Shown here: piece after piece, positions 63,232-64,000 of the stretch | Position numbering within the stretch: position 1 is the first letter of the stretch | Layout: each line of letters starts with the position of its first letter | From: Candidatus Sphingomonas colombiensis | Lineage (GTDB): Bacteria > Pseudomonadota > Alphaproteobacteria > Sphingomonadales > Sphingomonadaceae | NCBI GenBank assembly: GCA_029202845.1 | Contig: CP119315.1 | Location: 3,007,001-3,071,000, forward strand | Length of the DNA: 64,000 nucleotides | Direction: 5' to 3' | Notes under the pieces: model-generated | Seen by the model: only the letters and a program-made list of their open reading frames with translations | Told to the model about the DNA's origin: nothing | Database searches by the model: none | Position numbers and translations under genes: made by a program

Positions 63232-64000
63232 TCAGGCAGGCGGCTCATCGTTTGCCGCGAGCACCTCACCGGCGAGGTACAGCGAGCCCGCCACCAGCAC
63301 GGATTTGCCGAACCCCGATCGGGCGAGCGCATCGAATGCCGCGCTCACATCATCGGCGATGGTCGCTGCCGTCGCGCCGTATTCCCGCGCCATCGCCGCG
63401 AGCGATTCGGGGGCGTGACAGGCGTGATTGGGGACCGGCACCGCGACGACATGGCAATCGGCCCGATCGCCGATCAGGTGCCGCAGCACGCCATGGGCAT
63501 CCTTGTTCGCGAGCATGCCGATAACGATCGTGGTGGGCGCGCCTCCGCCCCATGATCCGGCGATCGCGGCGGCGGCGGATTCGTTATGCGCGCCATCGAG
63601 CCATATTCCGAAGCGACGTTGTTCGGGACGCAGGCGACGGACGAGCGGCCCATCGCCAAGTGGCTGCATCCGCGCGGGCCAGCGCGCGGCGCTGATACCA
63701 TAAGCGATCGCGGCGGTGTCGACCGGCACGGCTTGCTGGTGCCACAGCATGGCAACTGCCAGCCCGGCGTTTTCAATCTGATACGGCCCGGCAAGCGTCG
63801 GGGCCGGGAGCGTGATCTCGCCGGCCTGGTCGCGATAGCGTAGCGTATCGCCGGTCGCCGATATGTCCCAGTTCGTGCCTCGTGCCAGCACGGTCGCACC
63901 GCGTGCGGCGGCGACTGCGGCGACGCTCGCTGCAACCGATGCGGGATAATGCTGGGTGACGAGCGGTACATCGGGCTTGGCGATGCCCGCTTTCTCGAAG
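63232..64000 (-). CDS. folC: Bifunctional folylpolyglutamate synthase/dihydrofolate synthase, partial
   Basis: C-terminal part of FolC; the N terminus lies beyond the window end at 64000. Readable features are GIAKPDVPLVTQHYP at the edge, LAGPYQIENAGLAVAMLW, the ATP-binding/substrate segment IWLDGAHNESAAAAI and ATIADDVSAAFDALARSG near the end. It adds Glu to dihydropteroate and folates. Frame is open across the whole visible part, so only the cut at the edge is missing. Confidence 0.93.
   Translation of the reverse strand, partial: FEKAGIAKPDVPLVTQHYPASVAASVAAVAAARGATVLARGTNWDISATGDTLRYRDQAGEITLPAPTLAGPYQIENAGLAVAMLWHQQAVPVDTAAIAYGISAARWPARMQPLGDGPLVRRLRPEQRRFGIWLDGAHNESAAAAIAGSWGGGAPTTIVIGMLANKDAHGVLRHLIGDRADCHVVAVPVPNHACHAPESLAAMAREYGATAATIADDVSAAFDALARSGFGKSVLVAGSLYLAGEVLAANDEPPA

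Overview
The window is GC-rich, densely packed chromosomal DNA from an alphaproteobacterium, most likely a sphingomonad (Sphingomonas or a close relative). The evidence is the fused ispDF gene, an HdaA-type DnaA-like protein, the yqeY-dnaG-rpoD order, the recG/sdhE/mfd neighbourhood, DUF4170 and several small families I associate with Sphingomonadales. Nearly all genes are housekeeping. I see no prophage, insertion sequence, CRISPR array, integrase or plasmid gene.

Layout. 0-4.4 kb: tRNA-Gln, a secreted S9 peptidase with one frameshift, tRNA-Asn, nadK and moaA. 4.5-12 kb: a degenerate-GGDEF/EAL protein, mfd (with a 340-bp stretch of multiple frameshifts), sdhE and recG. 12-19.4 kb: a dicarboxylate/amino-acid symporter, a Tat-type M24 peptidase, rmuC, a small unknown gene, a Phd-like/PAS regulator and, divergent from it, a small YadA-type trimeric autotransporter. 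19.4-29.1 kb: yqeY-dnaG-rpoD on the minus strand, and carA, carB, greA on the plus strand. 29.3-31.3 kb: DUF4170, then four coupled genes for small membrane/coiled-coil proteins (YqjD/YqjE/DUF3618 types). 31.4-40.1 kb: eno (two frameshifts), ftsB, a DHA2 exporter, a prolyl oligopeptidase, two small conserved proteins and a UvrD/PcrA helicase. 40.2-44.4 kb: GFA and NTF2-like proteins, a conserved unknown, an MmcQ/YjbR protein, purN and purM. 44.4-54.8 kb: an unknown exported protein, hdaA, ppk1 and ppx, then an I78 inhibitor with rnd, aspS, an NAD(P)-binding protein and a PPK2-family kinase. 54.9-64 kb: carbonic anhydrase, lipA, a RatA/COQ10 protein, CinA, ispDF, an MHS transporter, rsmD, rluB, a receiver-only response regulator, DUF6628 and folC (cut by the window edge).

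How the genes work together. Several runs overlap by about 4 bp and are probably translationally coupled: moaA-nadK, purM-purN-yjbR, hdaA-ppk1, ispDF-cinA, rluB-rsmD, and the YqjD-like set. Polyphosphate metabolism is well represented (ppk1, ppx, PPK2) and ppk1 is coupled to the replication regulator hdaA.

Most interesting: (1) the Phd-like/PAS gene and the divergent adhesin gene, separated by 392 bp that holds several dyad symmetries and two leader hairpins, which looks like a regulated adhesin module; (2) disrupted frames in eno, mfd and an S9 peptidase, all with net inserted bases, which probably reflect sequence errors rather than true pseudogenes; (3) a hairpin-rich intergenic region at 59.13-59.23 kb between divergent genes.
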